Below, one piece after another: positions 38,092-48,046 of a stretch of 64,000 nt of DNA; positions within the stretch are counted from its first letter, which is position 1, and the number at the start of each line of letters is the position of its first letter. The stretch is from contig NZ_CP017886.1 in NCBI RefSeq assembly GCF_001874645.1, positions 3,658,001 through 3,722,000 of the forward strand. Direction: 5' to 3'. This stretch comes from Pseudomonas frederiksbergensis. Its GTDB lineage: Bacteria; Pseudomonadota; Gammaproteobacteria; Pseudomonadales; Pseudomonadaceae. Below the pieces are notes generated by a model that searched no databases, had not been told where the DNA came from, and saw only the letters and a list, made by a program, of their open reading frames with translations. The position numbers were made by a program, and so were the translations under genes.

Positions 38092-38709
38092 ATGTCCGAA
38101 GTAAATCTGTCCACCGACGAAACCCGCGTCAGCTACGGTATCGGCCGTCAGTTGGGCGACCAACTGCGTGACAACCCGCCACCGGGCGTTAGCCTGGACG
38201 CGATCCTGGCCGGTCTGACCGACGCATTCGCCGGTAAGGAAAGCCGTGTTGGCCAGGAAGCCATGTCTGCCAGCTTCAAGGTTATTCGCGAAATCATGCA
38301 AGCCGAAGCCGCTGCCAAGGCTGAAGCGGCTGCTGGCGAAGGTCTGGCATTCCTGGCTGAAAACGCCAAGCGTGACGGCATCACCACTCTGGCTTCCGGC
38401 CTGCAGTTCGAAGTACTGACTCAAGGTGAAGGCGCCAAGCCAACCCGTGAAGATCAAGTGCGTACCCACTACCACGGCACGCTGATCGACGGCACTGTGT
38501 TCGACAGCTCCTATGATCGTGGTCAGCCTGCAGAATTCCCGGTTGGCGGCGTGATCGCTGGCTGGACCGAAGCTCTGCAACTGATGAACGCCGGTAGCAA
38601 ATGGCGCCTGTACGTGCCGAGCGAACTGGCTTACGGCGCACAAGGCGTTGGCAGCATTCCGCCACACAGCGTTCTGGTTTTCGACGTCGAGCTGCTCGAC
38701 GTTCTGTAA
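38092..38709 (+). CDS. fklB: FKBP-type peptidyl-prolyl isomerase FklB
   Basis: A 205-residue cytosolic or periplasmic-type isomerase that catalyses cis-trans isomerisation of prolyl bonds. An N-terminal helical dimerisation domain (about 1-95, alanine- and glutamate-rich) precedes the FKBP domain (about 105-205), which shows VRTHYHGTLIDGTVFDSSYDRGQP, FPVGGVIAGWTEALQLM and the ELAYGAQGVGSIPPHSVLVFDVELL end. No signal peptide, so cytosolic. Start at ATG 38092 fits the FklB length. A REPIN follows directly. Confidence 0.95.
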   Translation: MSEVNLSTDETRVSYGIGRQLGDQLRDNPPPGVSLDAILAGLTDAFAGKESRVGQEAMSASFKVIREIMQAEAAAKAEAAAGEGLAFLAENAKRDGITTLASGLQFEVLTQGEGAKPTREDQVRTHYHGTLIDGTVFDSSYDRGQPAEFPVGGVIAGWTEALQLMNAGSKWRLYVPSELAYGAQGVGSIPPHSVLVFDVELLDVL

Positions 38710-38719
38710 GCCTCGAATG

Positions 38720-38808
38720 TGTAGGAGCAAAGCTTGCTCGCGATGCTGTCGACTCGGTTTAACCTTGAAACCGTATTGATGCCATCGCGAGCAAGCTCAG
38801 CTCCTACA
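38720..38808. repeat. REPIN of the TGTAGGAGC type
   Basis: TGTAGGAG...CTTGCTCGCGATG (left) faces CATCGCGAGCAAG...CTCCTACA (right). Located between fklB and the small Fur-box gene. Confidence 0.85.
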
Positions 38809-38824
38809 GTTTTTACAGCGACCT

Positions 38825-39082
38825 TCATATCTCGAACTTGGTATTCAGATCATTCATCGGGCGCAATGCCCGGGCGTAGCAGAATAGAAACAGGTTGCGC
38901 ACCAGTTCCTTGAGCACCACCGGCTCGCTGGAGCTCAGGCCATTGAGGTCGAGGTCGCCCTGGTCTTGCAGCTCGCTCAAGGCTTCTTCTTCCAACACCG
39001 CACACACTTCCCCGGTTTCCCGATGCAGGATCCTGAGGTAAGGGTGTGGGCGATCCAGCCATGCATCGATCAAGTAAGTCAT
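38825..39082 (-). CDS. Conserved small protein, likely iron-regulated
   Basis: An 85-residue soluble protein, MTYLIDAWLDRPHPYLRILHRETGEVCAVLEEEAL..., which I recognise only as a pseudomonad conserved hypothetical. An upstream ATG at 39091 would sit directly against GGAG with no spacer, while ATG 39082 has nine bases between GGAG and the start, so the shorter form is preferred. A Fur-box-like palindrome lies 29 bp upstream (39111-39128). That implies repression by iron. Possible role in iron economy, inferred only. Confidence 0.75.
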   Translation of the reverse strand: MTYLIDAWLDRPHPYLRILHRETGEVCAVLEEEALSELQDQGDLDLNGLSSSEPVVLKELVRNLFLFCYARALRPMNDLNTKFEI

Positions 39083-39110
39083 GATGCTCATCTCCTTTTT
39101 AATGATTTGA

Positions 39111-39128
39111 TGAGAATAATTCTTATTT
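39111..39128 (-). promoter_or_regulatory. Putative Fur box
   Basis: TGAGAATAATTCTTATTT contains the perfect palindrome AGAAT-A-ATTCT, matching the Pseudomonas Fur core GAGAATNATTCTC except at the outer positions. It is in an A+T-rich promoter just upstream of the 85-residue protein gene. Confidence 0.6.
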
Positions 39129-39287
39129 AATTAATAGCAAGTGCCTATTAGCGGTTTCTGCTGTTTTCTGTGTGGGAATGGCTGAAAGTCAAAACGGCTG
39201 GCGTTTTGCTACTGGGCGCGATTGCAGGGGAGTCAGGCGAGGGTGAAGCGCCATCCCACGCAGGGCGTGGGATGGAATACGGCAGGT

Positions 39288-39629
39288 TCAGACTTTTCTG
39301 ACGAACTCGGATTTGAGCTTCATCGGGCCGATACCGTCGATCTTGCAGTCGATGTCATGGTCGCCATCACACAGGCGGATGTTCTTGACCTTGGTGCCGA
39401 CCTTGACCACCAGCGAAGTGCCCTTGACCTTGAGGTCTTTGATCACAGTGATGGTGTCGCCATCTTGCAGGACATTGCCGACCGAATCCTTTTTCACGGT
39501 TTCATCGGGCGCAGCTTGCGCTTCACCATTGGCGGACCACTCGTGGGCGCACTCTGGGCAGATCAGCTGGGCGCCGTCTTCATAGGTGTATTCGGAATTG
39601 CATTTCGGGCAGGGTGGCAGCGTGCTCAC
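39288..39629 (-). CDS. yjdM: YjdM/PhnA family zinc-ribbon protein
   Basis: A 113-residue protein with an N-terminal zinc ribbon (CPKC at 7-10 and CPEC at 24-27) and a C-terminal domain with [33 protein letters not shown] and the [15 protein letters not shown] segment. Formerly called alkylphosphonate utilisation PhnA; the name is historical and function is unclear. The start is GTG 39629, with AAGGAG five bases upstream. Confidence 0.93.
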   Translation of the reverse strand: MSTLPPCPKCNSEYTYEDGAQLICPECAHEWSANGEAQAAPDETVKKDSVGNVLQDGDTITVIKDLKVKGTSLVVKVGTKVKNIRLCDGDHDIDCKIDGIGPMKLKSEFVRKV

Positions 39630-39702
39630 TAAAGCTCCTTGGATTCAGGATGGCTAAAAAGCGCACATTATATAGGGTTTTACCGGAGGCGGGGGCTGAC
39701 GG

Positions 39703-39772
39703 CAAAAGATCGCAGCCTACGGCAGCTCCTACAGATTTACGCGTAGGAGCTGCCGTAGGCTGCGATCTTTTG
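39703..39772. repeat. Perfect REPIN with 30-bp inverted arms (TAC variant)
   Basis: Left arm 39703-39732 and right arm 39743-39772 are exact inverted copies around a 10-bp spacer. The core variant is CCTACGG/CCGTAGG, different from the TTC variant at 22438. It lies four bases beyond the ispB stop codon. Confidence 0.92.
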
Positions 39773-39775
39773 ATC

Positions 39776-40744
39776 TTAGTGCGTGCGAGCGACTGCAAAC
39801 TCGCTCAGTTCGACCAATGCGTCCCGGTATTCGCTGGCGGGCAGCATTTCGAGGCATTTGATCGCGCGGGCCACGTAATCGCGGGCCAGCTGTGCGGTGT
39901 AGTCCAGAGAGCCCGAGGCTTCCACGGCAGCGCGGATGCTTTCCAGGTCTTCGATACCGCCTTTCTGAATCGCCTGGCGCACCAGTGCCGCTTGCTCCGG
40001 TGTGCCTTCGCGCATGGTGTAGATCAGCGGCAGGGTTGGCTTGCCTTCAGCCAGGTCGTCGCCGACGTTCTTGCCCAGGGTTTCCGCGTCGCCACGGTAG
40101 TCGAGCAGGTCGTCGACCAACTGGAAGGCTACACCCAGGTGGTCACCAAAGGTGCGCAAGGCTTCGCTCTGTTCTGGCGTAGCGCCAGCCAAGGCCGCGG
40201 CACTGTGGGTCGACGCCTCGAAAAGCATCGCGGTTTTGCCGCGGATGACTTCCATGTAGGTTTCTTCGGTGGTGCTGGCGTCGCGCACCTTGGACAGCTG
40301 CAGGACTTCGCCTTCAGCGATGATCCGCGTGGCTTGCGAGAGAATCTTCATCACCGGCATCGAGCCCAGTTCGACCATCATCTCGAATGAGCGCGAGTAC
40401 AGGAAGTCACCGACCAGCACGCTCGGGGCGTTGCCCCACATGGCGTTGGCGGTCGAGCGGCCACGGCGCATGCCGGACATGTCGACCACGTCATCGTGCA
40501 GCAGGGTCGCGGTGTGCAGGAACTCAATGGTTGCGGCCAGCAGACGCATGTCGTCGCCTTCGCGACCCAGGGCCTTGCCACACAGCAACACTAATAGAGG
40601 ACGCAGGCGTTTACCGCCGGCCGAGGTAATGTAGTCGCCGATTTTCGATACCAGCGGCACTCGGGAAGTCAGCTGCTTCTTGATGATGCCGTCGACGGCG
40701 TTAAAATCGTCCGCCACCGAGCGGTAGAAAGCTTGGGGTTGCAT
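39776..40744 (-). CDS. ispB: Polyprenyl (octa-/nonaprenyl) diphosphate synthase
   Basis: A 322-residue cytosolic trans-prenyltransferase that makes the ubiquinone side chain. Family landmarks: GGKRLRPLL (about 43-51), the first aspartate-rich motif LLHDDVVDMSG (about 80-90), GKTAMLFEAS (about 168-177) and the second aspartate-rich motif FQLVDDLLDY (about 207-216). Start ATG 40744. It is divergent from rplU-rpmA-obgE across 240 bp, the standard gammaproteobacterial order. Chain length (Pseudomonas uses Q-9) cannot be read directly. Confidence 0.95.
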   Translation of the reverse strand: MQPQAFYRSVADDFNAVDGIIKKQLTSRVPLVSKIGDYITSAGGKRLRPLLVLLCGKALGREGDDMRLLAATIEFLHTATLLHDDVVDMSGMRRGRSTANAMWGNAPSVLVGDFLYSRSFEMMVELGSMPVMKILSQATRIIAEGEVLQLSKVRDASTTEETYMEVIRGKTAMLFEASTHSAAALAGATPEQSEALRTFGDHLGVAFQLVDDLLDYRGDAETLGKNVGDDLAEGKPTLPLIYTMREGTPEQAALVRQAIQKGGIEDLESIRAAVEASGSLDYTAQLARDYVARAIKCLEMLPASEYRDALVELSEFAVARTH

Positions 40745-40984
40745 CAGCGACAGTCGCTCCAGAAGGGTTGCGCGGCATGCTAGGACCCGCGTCGGGGCCT
40801 GTCAAGGCGCGATGGACGGCCTCTTGCAACGTGCTCGTGCCTTGCGTACAATCGCGCACCCTGAACTTCCTGGGCAGCACCTGCCTTACGCAATTGCATT
40901 TGGGTCGTTCCATCCCATGCAGCCATGCCAGCCAATACCTCTTCTTATAAAGAGCTGGGTGAGCAGGATTATCGGAGAAATACC

Positions 40985-41299
40985 ATGTCGTACGCAGTAA
41001 TCGTTACTGGTGGCAAGCAATACAAGGTCGCCCCAGGTGAATACCTGAAGATCGAGAAACTGGAAATCGCTACCGGCGAATCCGTAACTTTTGATCGCGT
41101 TCTGTTGGTCGCCAATGGCGATGACGTGAATATCGGTGCTCCAGTTGTTGCTGGTGCTACCGTTGTGGCTGAAGTGATCTCCCAAGGTCGTCACGATAAA
41201 GTCCGCATCATCAAGTTCCGTCGTCGTAAGCACCACATGAAGCGTATGGGCCACCGCCAGTGGTACACCGAGATCAAAATCACCGGTATTCAGGCTTAA
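40985..41299 (+). CDS. rplU: 50S ribosomal protein L21
   Basis: L21 binds 23S rRNA near domain V. The 104-residue protein starts [21 protein letters not shown], the family N-terminus, and ends with the basic [23 protein letters not shown] signature. Start ATG 40985 follows a GGAGAAATACC ribosome binding site. It leads the rplU-rpmA operon; rpmA follows after 35 bp. Confidence 0.98.
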   Translation: MSYAVIVTGGKQYKVAPGEYLKIEKLEIATGESVTFDRVLLVANGDDVNIGAPVVAGATVVAEVISQGRHDKVRIIKFRRRKHHMKRMGHRQWYTEIKITGIQA

Positions 41300-41334
41300 T
41301 TTCAGCCTAATTCCTCACTAGGAGAATTGAACTC

Positions 41335-41610
41335 ATGGCACACAAAAAAGCTGGTGGTAGTACCCGTAACGGTCGCGACTCAGAAGCCAAACGCCTTGGC
41401 GTGAAGATGTATGGCGGCCAGGTTATCATTCCGGGCAACATCATCGTGCGTCAGCGCGGCACCCAATTCCACGCTGGCTACGGCGTTGGCATGGGCAAAG
41501 ATCACACTCTGTTCGCTAAAATCGACGGCGTGATCAAGTTCGAAGTAAAAGGCGCCTTCGGTCGCCGTTACGTGAGCATTGTCCCGAAGACTGCAGTCGT
41601 CGCGGCATAA
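41335..41610 (+). CDS. rpmA: 50S ribosomal protein L27
   Basis: L27 contacts the peptidyl-transferase centre. The 91-residue protein begins [24 protein letters not shown], with the conserved extended N-terminus. GGAG lies before the ATG (CTAGGAGAATTGAACTC). A terminator-like hairpin follows at 41626, so obgE has its own promoter or depends on readthrough. Confidence 0.98.
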   Translation: MAHKKAGGSTRNGRDSEAKRLGVKMYGGQVIIPGNIIVRQRGTQFHAGYGVGMGKDHTLFAKIDGVIKFEVKGAFGRRYVSIVPKTAVVAA

Positions 41611-41625
41611 TTACGTAGTTGCTGG

Positions 41626-41656
41626 AAAAGCCCTGTCTTGCGACGGGGCTTTTTCG
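41626..41656 (+). terminator. Terminator after rpmA
   Basis: AAAAGCCC(T)GTC...GAC(G)GGGCTTTTT, a 9-bp stem with one wobble, followed by TTTTT. Confidence 0.82.
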
Positions 41657-41766
41657 TTTGTGGGGTGAGTCTCTTGCAAAACTGTTTGTATGGGCTGCCG
41701 GCGCTGGATTGTGCGGTCGTTGATTGAGGTCGCTGCGCTCATTTTTGCAAGAGTCTTATGTCTTAG

Positions 41767-43029
<1,263 letters not shown>

Positions 43030-43049
43030 TTCGTTGCAGTAAACTTAAG

Positions 43050-43073
43050 CGCCGCTCAATCGAGCGGCGTTTT
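43050..43073 (+). terminator. Terminator after obgE
   Basis: CGCCGCTC-AATC-GAGCGGCG stem-loop followed by TTTT. Confidence 0.82.
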
Positions 43074-43152
43074 GGTATCTGGAAATCGGTAGTCACGAAT
43101 AACGTTACGGGCAGCGCTGGGTCGCGCTGTCCTCAAGCTAAGGTTGAAGATG

Positions 43153-44271
43153 ATGCGGAGCAAGGTGACAGGTGCGCAGCGTTGGGTCGTGAAGATCGGC
43201 AGCGCTTTGCTGACGGCTGACGGCAAGGGTCTGGATCGCGCGGCAATGAGCGTCTGGGTTGAGCAGATGGTCGCGCTGCATGAGGCGGGTGTCGAGCTGG
43301 TGCTGGTGTCCTCCGGGGCAGTAGCGGCAGGTATGAGTCGCCTTGGCTGGACCGCACGACCCAGTGCGATGCACGAGTTGCAGGCGGCTGCCGCCATTGG
43401 TCAGATGGGGTTGGTGCAGGCCTGGGAGTCGAGCTTTGCCGAGCATGGCCGGCACACGGCGCAGATTCTCCTGACTCATGATGACTTGTCCGACCGCAAG
43501 CGTTACCTCAACGCCCGCAGCACCTTGCGTGCGCTGGTCGAGCTCAAGGTCATTCCGGTGATCAATGAGAACGATACGGTGGTCACTGACGAAATCCGTT
43601 TCGGCGACAACGACACGCTGGCGGCGTTGGTGGCTAACTTGGTCGAGGCCGATCTGTTGGTGATTCTCACCGATCGTGACGGCATGTTCGACGCCGATCC
43701 GCGCAACAACCCTGACGCCAAGCTGATTTACGAGGCGCGTGCCGATGATCCGGCGCTGGACGCGGTCGCGGGCGGCACGGGTGGTGCGTTGGGGCGTGGC
43801 GGTATGCAAACCAAATTGCGTGCGGCGCGTCTGGCGGCGCGTTCGGGGGCTCATACGATCATCGTGGGTGGGCGTCTTGAGCGTGTGCTGGATCGTTTGA
43901 AGGCGGGTGAGCGCATCGGCACCTTGTTGTCGCCTGAGCGCGGCCTGCTGGCGGCACGCAAGCAGTGGCTAGCCGGGCACTTGCAGACCCGCGGCACGCT
44001 GGTGCTGGATGAGGGTGCGGTCGCGGCGTTGTCGCAGGGCAATAAAAGTCTGCTGCCGGTGGGTGTAAAGCTGGTTCAAGGCAGTTTCCGTCGCGGTGAG
44101 ATGGTGGTGTGCGTGGCACCGGATGGTCGTGAGATCGCCCGCGGGTTGGCTAACTACAGTGCGCTTGAGGCGCAAAAAATCATCGGTCAGTCGTCTGAGG
44201 CGATTGTCGGTCTGTTGGGTTATATGGCGGAGCCGGAGCTGGTTCACCGCGATAATCTGATTCTGGTTTAA
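43153..44271 (+). CDS. proB: Glutamate 5-kinase
   Basis: ProB phosphorylates glutamate, the first step of proline synthesis. The 372-residue protein has the amino-acid-kinase domain (1-255: [48 protein letters not shown]) and a C-terminal PUA domain (about 280-372, [14 protein letters not shown]). Two ATGs (43150 and 43153) and an upstream TTG are possible; 43153 gives MRSKVTG and the length of the P. aeruginosa enzyme. AAGG lies 10 bases upstream. creA follows by 11 bp. Confidence 0.95.
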   Translation: MRSKVTGAQRWVVKIGSALLTADGKGLDRAAMSVWVEQMVALHEAGVELVLVSSGAVAAGMSRLGWTARPSAMHELQAAAAIGQMGLVQAWESSFAEHGRHTAQILLTHDDLSDRKRYLNARSTLRALVELKVIPVINENDTVVTDEIRFGDNDTLAALVANLVEADLLVILTDRDGMFDADPRNNPDAKLIYEARADDPALDAVAGGTGGALGRGGMQTKLRAARLAARSGAHTIIVGGRLERVLDRLKAGERIGTLLSPERGLLAARKQWLAGHLQTRGTLVLDEGAVAALSQGNKSLLPVGVKLVQGSFRRGEMVVCVAPDGREIARGLANYSALEAQKIIGQSSEAIVGLLGYMAEPELVHRDNLILV

Positions 44272-44282
44272 GGAAAACGCGA

Positions 44283-44744
44283 ATGCGCATGGCAAAAGGA
44301 TTGTTGGGGTTGCTGTTGGCGATGCCGCTGCTGGCTTCGGCGGAAGAAATCGGTCAGGTGTCGACCGTGTTCAAATTCGTCGGGCCGAATGACCGTATCG
44401 TCGTCGAGGCTTTCGACGATCCCAAGGTTGATGGCGTGACCTGCTACCTGTCGCGAGCCAAGACGGGCGGGGTGAAGGGTGGTCTGGGGTTGGCCGAGGA
44501 TCGGTCGGACGCGTCTATCGCTTGCCGTCAGGTCGGGCCGATCAGCTTCAAGGGCGAGCTCAAGGATGGTGAAGAGGTGTTCAAGGAGCGCACGTCTCTG
44601 GTGTTCAAGACCATGCAGGTGGTGCGTTTCCTCGACAAGAAGCGCAACACCCTGGTGTATCTGGTCTACAGCGACCGCTTGATCGAGGGTAGCCCGCAGA
44701 ATGCCGTGACCGCGATTCCGATTTTGCCTTGGGCGCATCAGTGA
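44283..44744 (+). CDS. creA: CreA family exported protein
   Basis: A 153-residue protein with a signal peptide (about 1-20, [14 protein letters not shown]). The mature part begins [43 protein letters not shown], the CreA block, and has a second cysteine in [10 protein letters not shown], likely paired by a disulfide. Function unknown; periplasmic. It follows proB closely and probably shares its transcript. A REPIN-like repeat follows. Confidence 0.93.
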   Translation: MRMAKGLLGLLLAMPLLASAEEIGQVSTVFKFVGPNDRIVVEAFDDPKVDGVTCYLSRAKTGGVKGGLGLAEDRSDASIACRQVGPISFKGELKDGEEVFKERTSLVFKTMQVVRFLDKKRNTLVYLVYSDRLIEGSPQNAVTAIPILPWAHQ

Positions 44745-44750
44745 TCTGAA

Positions 44751-44832
44751 GATGATCGTTCCCATGCCCTGCGTGGGAATGTCGCCACGGACGCGCAGCA
44801 ATCGCTGTGACGCGGAGCGTGGGAGCGATCAT
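44751..44832. repeat. Intergenic inverted repeat (third repeat type)
   Basis: GATGATCGTTCCCATGC...GCGTGGGAGCGATCATT, an imperfect hairpin of a type different from the other REPINs, between creA and the convergent rpsT terminator. Confidence 0.72.
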
Positions 44833-44853
44833 TGCGCACTAAATCGCAGACAA

Positions 44854-44883
44854 TAAAAAACCGACCCTGGGGTCGGTTTTTTA
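44854..44883 (-). terminator. Bidirectional terminator, rpsT
   Basis: AACCGACC-CTGG-GGTCGGTT with runs of A on one side and T on the other. It can serve both rpsT (minus) and creA (plus). Confidence 0.85.
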
Positions 44884-44896
44884 ATGAGCGTGTCGC

Positions 44897-45175
44897 TTAA
44901 GCAGCAGCGGCAACGTTCAGAGCCTTGACGTGGCCATTCAGGCGGCTCTTATGGCGAGCAGCTTTGTTCTTGTGGATGATGCCTTTATCGGCCATACGGT
45001 CGATAACTGGCACGGCCAGAACGTAAGCAGCTTGCGCTTTTTCAGCGTCTTTTGCGTCGATGGCTTTAACTACATTCTTGATGTAGGTACGAACCATGGA
45101 ACGCAGGCTGGCGTTGTGGCTGCGACGCTTCTCAGCCTGTTTTGCACGTTTTTTGGCGGAAGGTGTGTTGGCCAC
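44897..45175 (-). CDS. rpsT: 30S ribosomal protein S20
   Basis: S20 binds 16S rRNA in early 30S assembly. The 92-residue basic protein ([35 protein letters not shown]) is helical throughout. It starts with GTG at 45175, preceded by GAGGAG at seven bases. In E. coli rpsT uses a non-AUG start that takes part in autogenous control; the non-ATG start here is consistent with that. It is divergent from murJ. Confidence 0.97.
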   Translation of the reverse strand: MANTPSAKKRAKQAEKRRSHNASLRSMVRTYIKNVVKAIDAKDAEKAQAAYVLAVPVIDRMADKGIIHKNKAARHKSRLNGHVKALNVAAAA

Positions 45176-45426
45176 CGTCGAGCTCCTCGAAAGACTTTTT
45201 AGGAAATAGCAAACAAAATAGGCCGCGAATCATGCCGATGAGTTGAAGTCTTGTCAAGGGCGGGTGATGCGTTCCGCTGAGTGGTCGATCTAAAGAGGCG
45301 GGATATTTATTTCCGGCGCTTGACCTGTAAACTCGCGAGCTTTGGCTCTGTGCTGTTGCGGCGCGGAGTATCGCATAAGTGGGCGGTTTGTTCGCCTGCT
45401 GTTTATCGACAGGCAAAAACTCTTCA

Positions 45427-46965
45427 ATGAACCTGCTTAAATCGTTGGCCGCTGTCAGCTCTATCACGATGCTTTCCCGGGTTCTGGGGTTCGTCCGTGA
45501 CACGCTCGTCGCACGCATATTTGGCGCCGGGATGGCCACGGATGCCTTCTTTATTGCCTTCAAACTGCCCAATCTGTTGCGGCGAATATTTGCCGAAGGG
45601 GCGTTTTCCCAGGCCTTCGTGCCGATTCTGGCGGAATACAAAAGTCAGCAGGGCGAAGAGGCGACACGAACCTTCATCGCTTATGTTTCGGGTTTGCTCA
45701 CGCTGGTACTGGCGCTGGTCACGATTCTCGGGATGATCGCTGCGCCTTGGGTCATCTGGGTGACAGCCCCGGGCTTTACCAACACGCCGGAAAAATTCCA
45801 GCTGACCTCCAGCCTGTTGCGAGTGACCTTTCCTTATATATTGCTGATCTCGCTGTCCTCGCTGGCCGGGGCGATCCTCAATACCTGGAACCGTTTTTCG
45901 GTGCCGGCCTTCGTGCCGACCCTGCTCAACGTCAGCATGATCATTTTCGCGCTGTTCCTGACACCATACTTCGACCCGCCAGTCATGGCTCTGGGCTGGG
46001 CGGTACTGGCCGGTGGCCTGGCGCAATTGCTCTATCAACTGCCGCACCTGAAAAAAATCGGCATGTTGGTGCTACCGCGCCTGAATCTGCGCGACACCGG
46101 TGTCTGGCGTGTGATGAAGCAGATGCTGCCGGCGATCCTGGGGGTCTCGGTCAGCCAGATTTCGCTGATCATCAACACCATTTTTGCCTCGTTTCTGGTG
46201 GCGGGCTCGGTGTCCTGGATGTATTACGCCGACCGCCTGATGGAGTTGCCATCCGGTGTGCTCGGTGTGGCGCTGGGCACGATTTTGCTGCCAACACTGG
46301 CCAAAACCTACGCCAGCAAGGATCGCCATGAGTACTCGCGAATTCTCGATTGGGGACTGCGCCTGTGCTTCGTGCTGGTACTGCCGTGCTCCCTGGCGCT
46401 GGGGATTCTGGCGGAGCCACTGACCGTTTCGCTGTTCCAGTACGGTCAGTTCAGCGCATTTGATGCCTCGATGACCCAACGTGCCCTGGTTGCCTACTCG
46501 GTCGGTTTGCTCGGGATAATCGTGATCAAGGTGCTGGCGCCGGGTTTCTATGCGCAACAAAACATTCGCACGCCGGTAAAAATCGCGATTTTCACGCTGA
46601 TCGTCACTCAGCTCTTCAACCTGGCCTTTATCGGCCCGTTGAAACACGCAGGGCTGGCCCTGGCCATTAGTGCCGGTGCATGCCTCAATGCCGGTCTGTT
46701 GTTCTATCAGTTGCGCAAACAGAAGATGTATCAGCCACAGCCGGGCTGGGGCATGTTCGGGCTCAAGCTGGTCGTTGCGGTGACGGTGATGTCCGCGGTT
46801 CTGCTGGGGTTGATGTATTTCATGCCGGCCTGGGGCGAAGGGCACATGCCGGAGCGCTTCCTGCGTCTGGGAGCGTTGGTCGGCGCCGGTGTGGTGGCCT
46901 ATTTCGGTATGCTGGCGTTGATGGGCTTCCGTCTGCGGGACTTCAATCGCAAGGCGCTGAATTGA
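45427..46965 (+). CDS. murJ: Lipid II flippase MurJ
   Basis: MurJ flips lipid II across the inner membrane for peptidoglycan synthesis. The 512-residue protein has about 14 transmembrane segments. Landmarks: [52 protein letters not shown] carries Arg residues in the central cavity (about 15-66). The start at ATG 45427 gives the normal length. It stands divergent from rpsT, with ribF following after 129 bp. Confidence 0.97.
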   Translation: MNLLKSLAAVSSITMLSRVLGFVRDTLVARIFGAGMATDAFFIAFKLPNLLRRIFAEGAFSQAFVPILAEYKSQQGEEATRTFIAYVSGLLTLVLALVTILGMIAAPWVIWVTAPGFTNTPEKFQLTSSLLRVTFPYILLISLSSLAGAILNTWNRFSVPAFVPTLLNVSMIIFALFLTPYFDPPVMALGWAVLAGGLAQLLYQLPHLKKIGMLVLPRLNLRDTGVWRVMKQMLPAILGVSVSQISLIINTIFASFLVAGSVSWMYYADRLMELPSGVLGVALGTILLPTLAKTYASKDRHEYSRILDWGLRLCFVLVLPCSLALGILAEPLTVSLFQYGQFSAFDASMTQRALVAYSVGLLGIIVIKVLAPGFYAQQNIRTPVKIAIFTLIVTQLFNLAFIGPLKHAGLALAISAGACLNAGLLFYQLRKQKMYQPQPGWGMFGLKLVVAVTVMSAVLLGLMYFMPAWGEGHMPERFLRLGALVGAGVVAYFGMLALMGFRLRDFNRKALN

Positions 46966-47094
46966 AGATAGTGCGTCAATAATCACGGGTCGGGCGTCAG
47001 TTTTGTCGGTTCGATCGCTTTGGGTTACGGTGTTGCCTGTTGTCGGCCGCCGGGTGTGGTTATAATCGACCACTTTATGAGCAAGAAGCGCGTT

Positions 47095-48033
47095 ATGCAG
47101 CTGGTTCGAGGCCTCCACAATTTGCGCCCCCAGCATCGGGGCTGTGTCGCCACTATTGGCAACTTTGACGGTGTTCACCGTGGCCACCAGGCTATCCTGG
47201 CCAGGCTGCGTGAGCGTGCGCTCGAGTTGGGTGTACCCAGCTGCGTGGTGATTTTCGAGCCACAGCCGCGTGAATTTTTCGCCCCGGATACGGCTCCGGC
47301 CCGTCTGGCGCGCTTGCGCGACAAGCTGCAACTGCTGGCCGCCGAAGGCGTCGACCGGGTGCTGTGCCTGGCCTTCAATCATCGATTGAGCAAGCTCAGC
47401 GCCGCCGAGTTCGTCGACACCATTCTCGTCGATGGTCTGGGCGTGCAGCATCTGGAGGTCGGTGACGACTTCCGTTTCGGCTGTGATCGGGTAGGGGATT
47501 TCGATTTCCTGCAACAGGCCGGGGCTGTTCAGGGTTTCACCGTCGAAGCGGCGCAGACCGTTGAACTGGACGGTTTGCGTGTCAGTAGCACCCAGGTGCG
47601 TAATGCCTTGGCCGCTGCCGATTTTGCCTTGGCCGAGCGATTGCTCGGTCGTCCGTTCCGAATTACCGGACGGGTTCTGCACGGGCAGAAGCTGGCGCGC
47701 CAACTGGGCACGCCAACGGCCAACGTGCAACTCAAGCGTCGTCGTGTACCGCTGACCGGGGTTTATCTGGTCAGCGTCGAGGTCGACGGCAAGACTTGGC
47801 CCGGAGTCGCCAATATCGGCGTTCGGCCAACGGTCGCAGGTGATGGCAAAGCCCACCTGGAAGTCCATATTCTAGATTTTGCCGGCGATCTGTATGACCG
47901 GCGTTTGACGGTGGTTTTCCACCACAAGCTGCGCGAAGAGCAGCGTTTCGCCTCTCTGGAGGCGCTTAAGACGGCGATCAATGCGGATATCGCCGCCGCC
48001 CGTGCCTATGCCGCACCTAGCGCCAATCGCTAA
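47095..48033 (+). CDS. ribF: Bifunctional riboflavin kinase / FAD synthetase
   Basis: RibF makes FMN from riboflavin and FAD from FMN. The 312-residue protein has the nucleotidyltransferase motif GNFDGVHRGHQ (about 22-32), SSTQVRNAL in the linker, and the C-terminal flavokinase domain (about 185-305, with GTPTANV and GVANIGVRPTV). The start is ATG 47095 (MQLVRGLHNL). ileS follows by 13 bp; ribF-ileS-lspA-fkpB-ispH is the standard order. Confidence 0.96.
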   Translation: MQLVRGLHNLRPQHRGCVATIGNFDGVHRGHQAILARLRERALELGVPSCVVIFEPQPREFFAPDTAPARLARLRDKLQLLAAEGVDRVLCLAFNHRLSKLSAAEFVDTILVDGLGVQHLEVGDDFRFGCDRVGDFDFLQQAGAVQGFTVEAAQTVELDGLRVSSTQVRNALAAADFALAERLLGRPFRITGRVLHGQKLARQLGTPTANVQLKRRRVPLTGVYLVSVEVDGKTWPGVANIGVRPTVAGDGKAHLEVHILDFAGDLYDRRLTVVFHHKLREEQRFASLEALKTAINADIAAARAYAAPSANR

Positions 48034-48046
48034 TGAAGAGCCTTAA

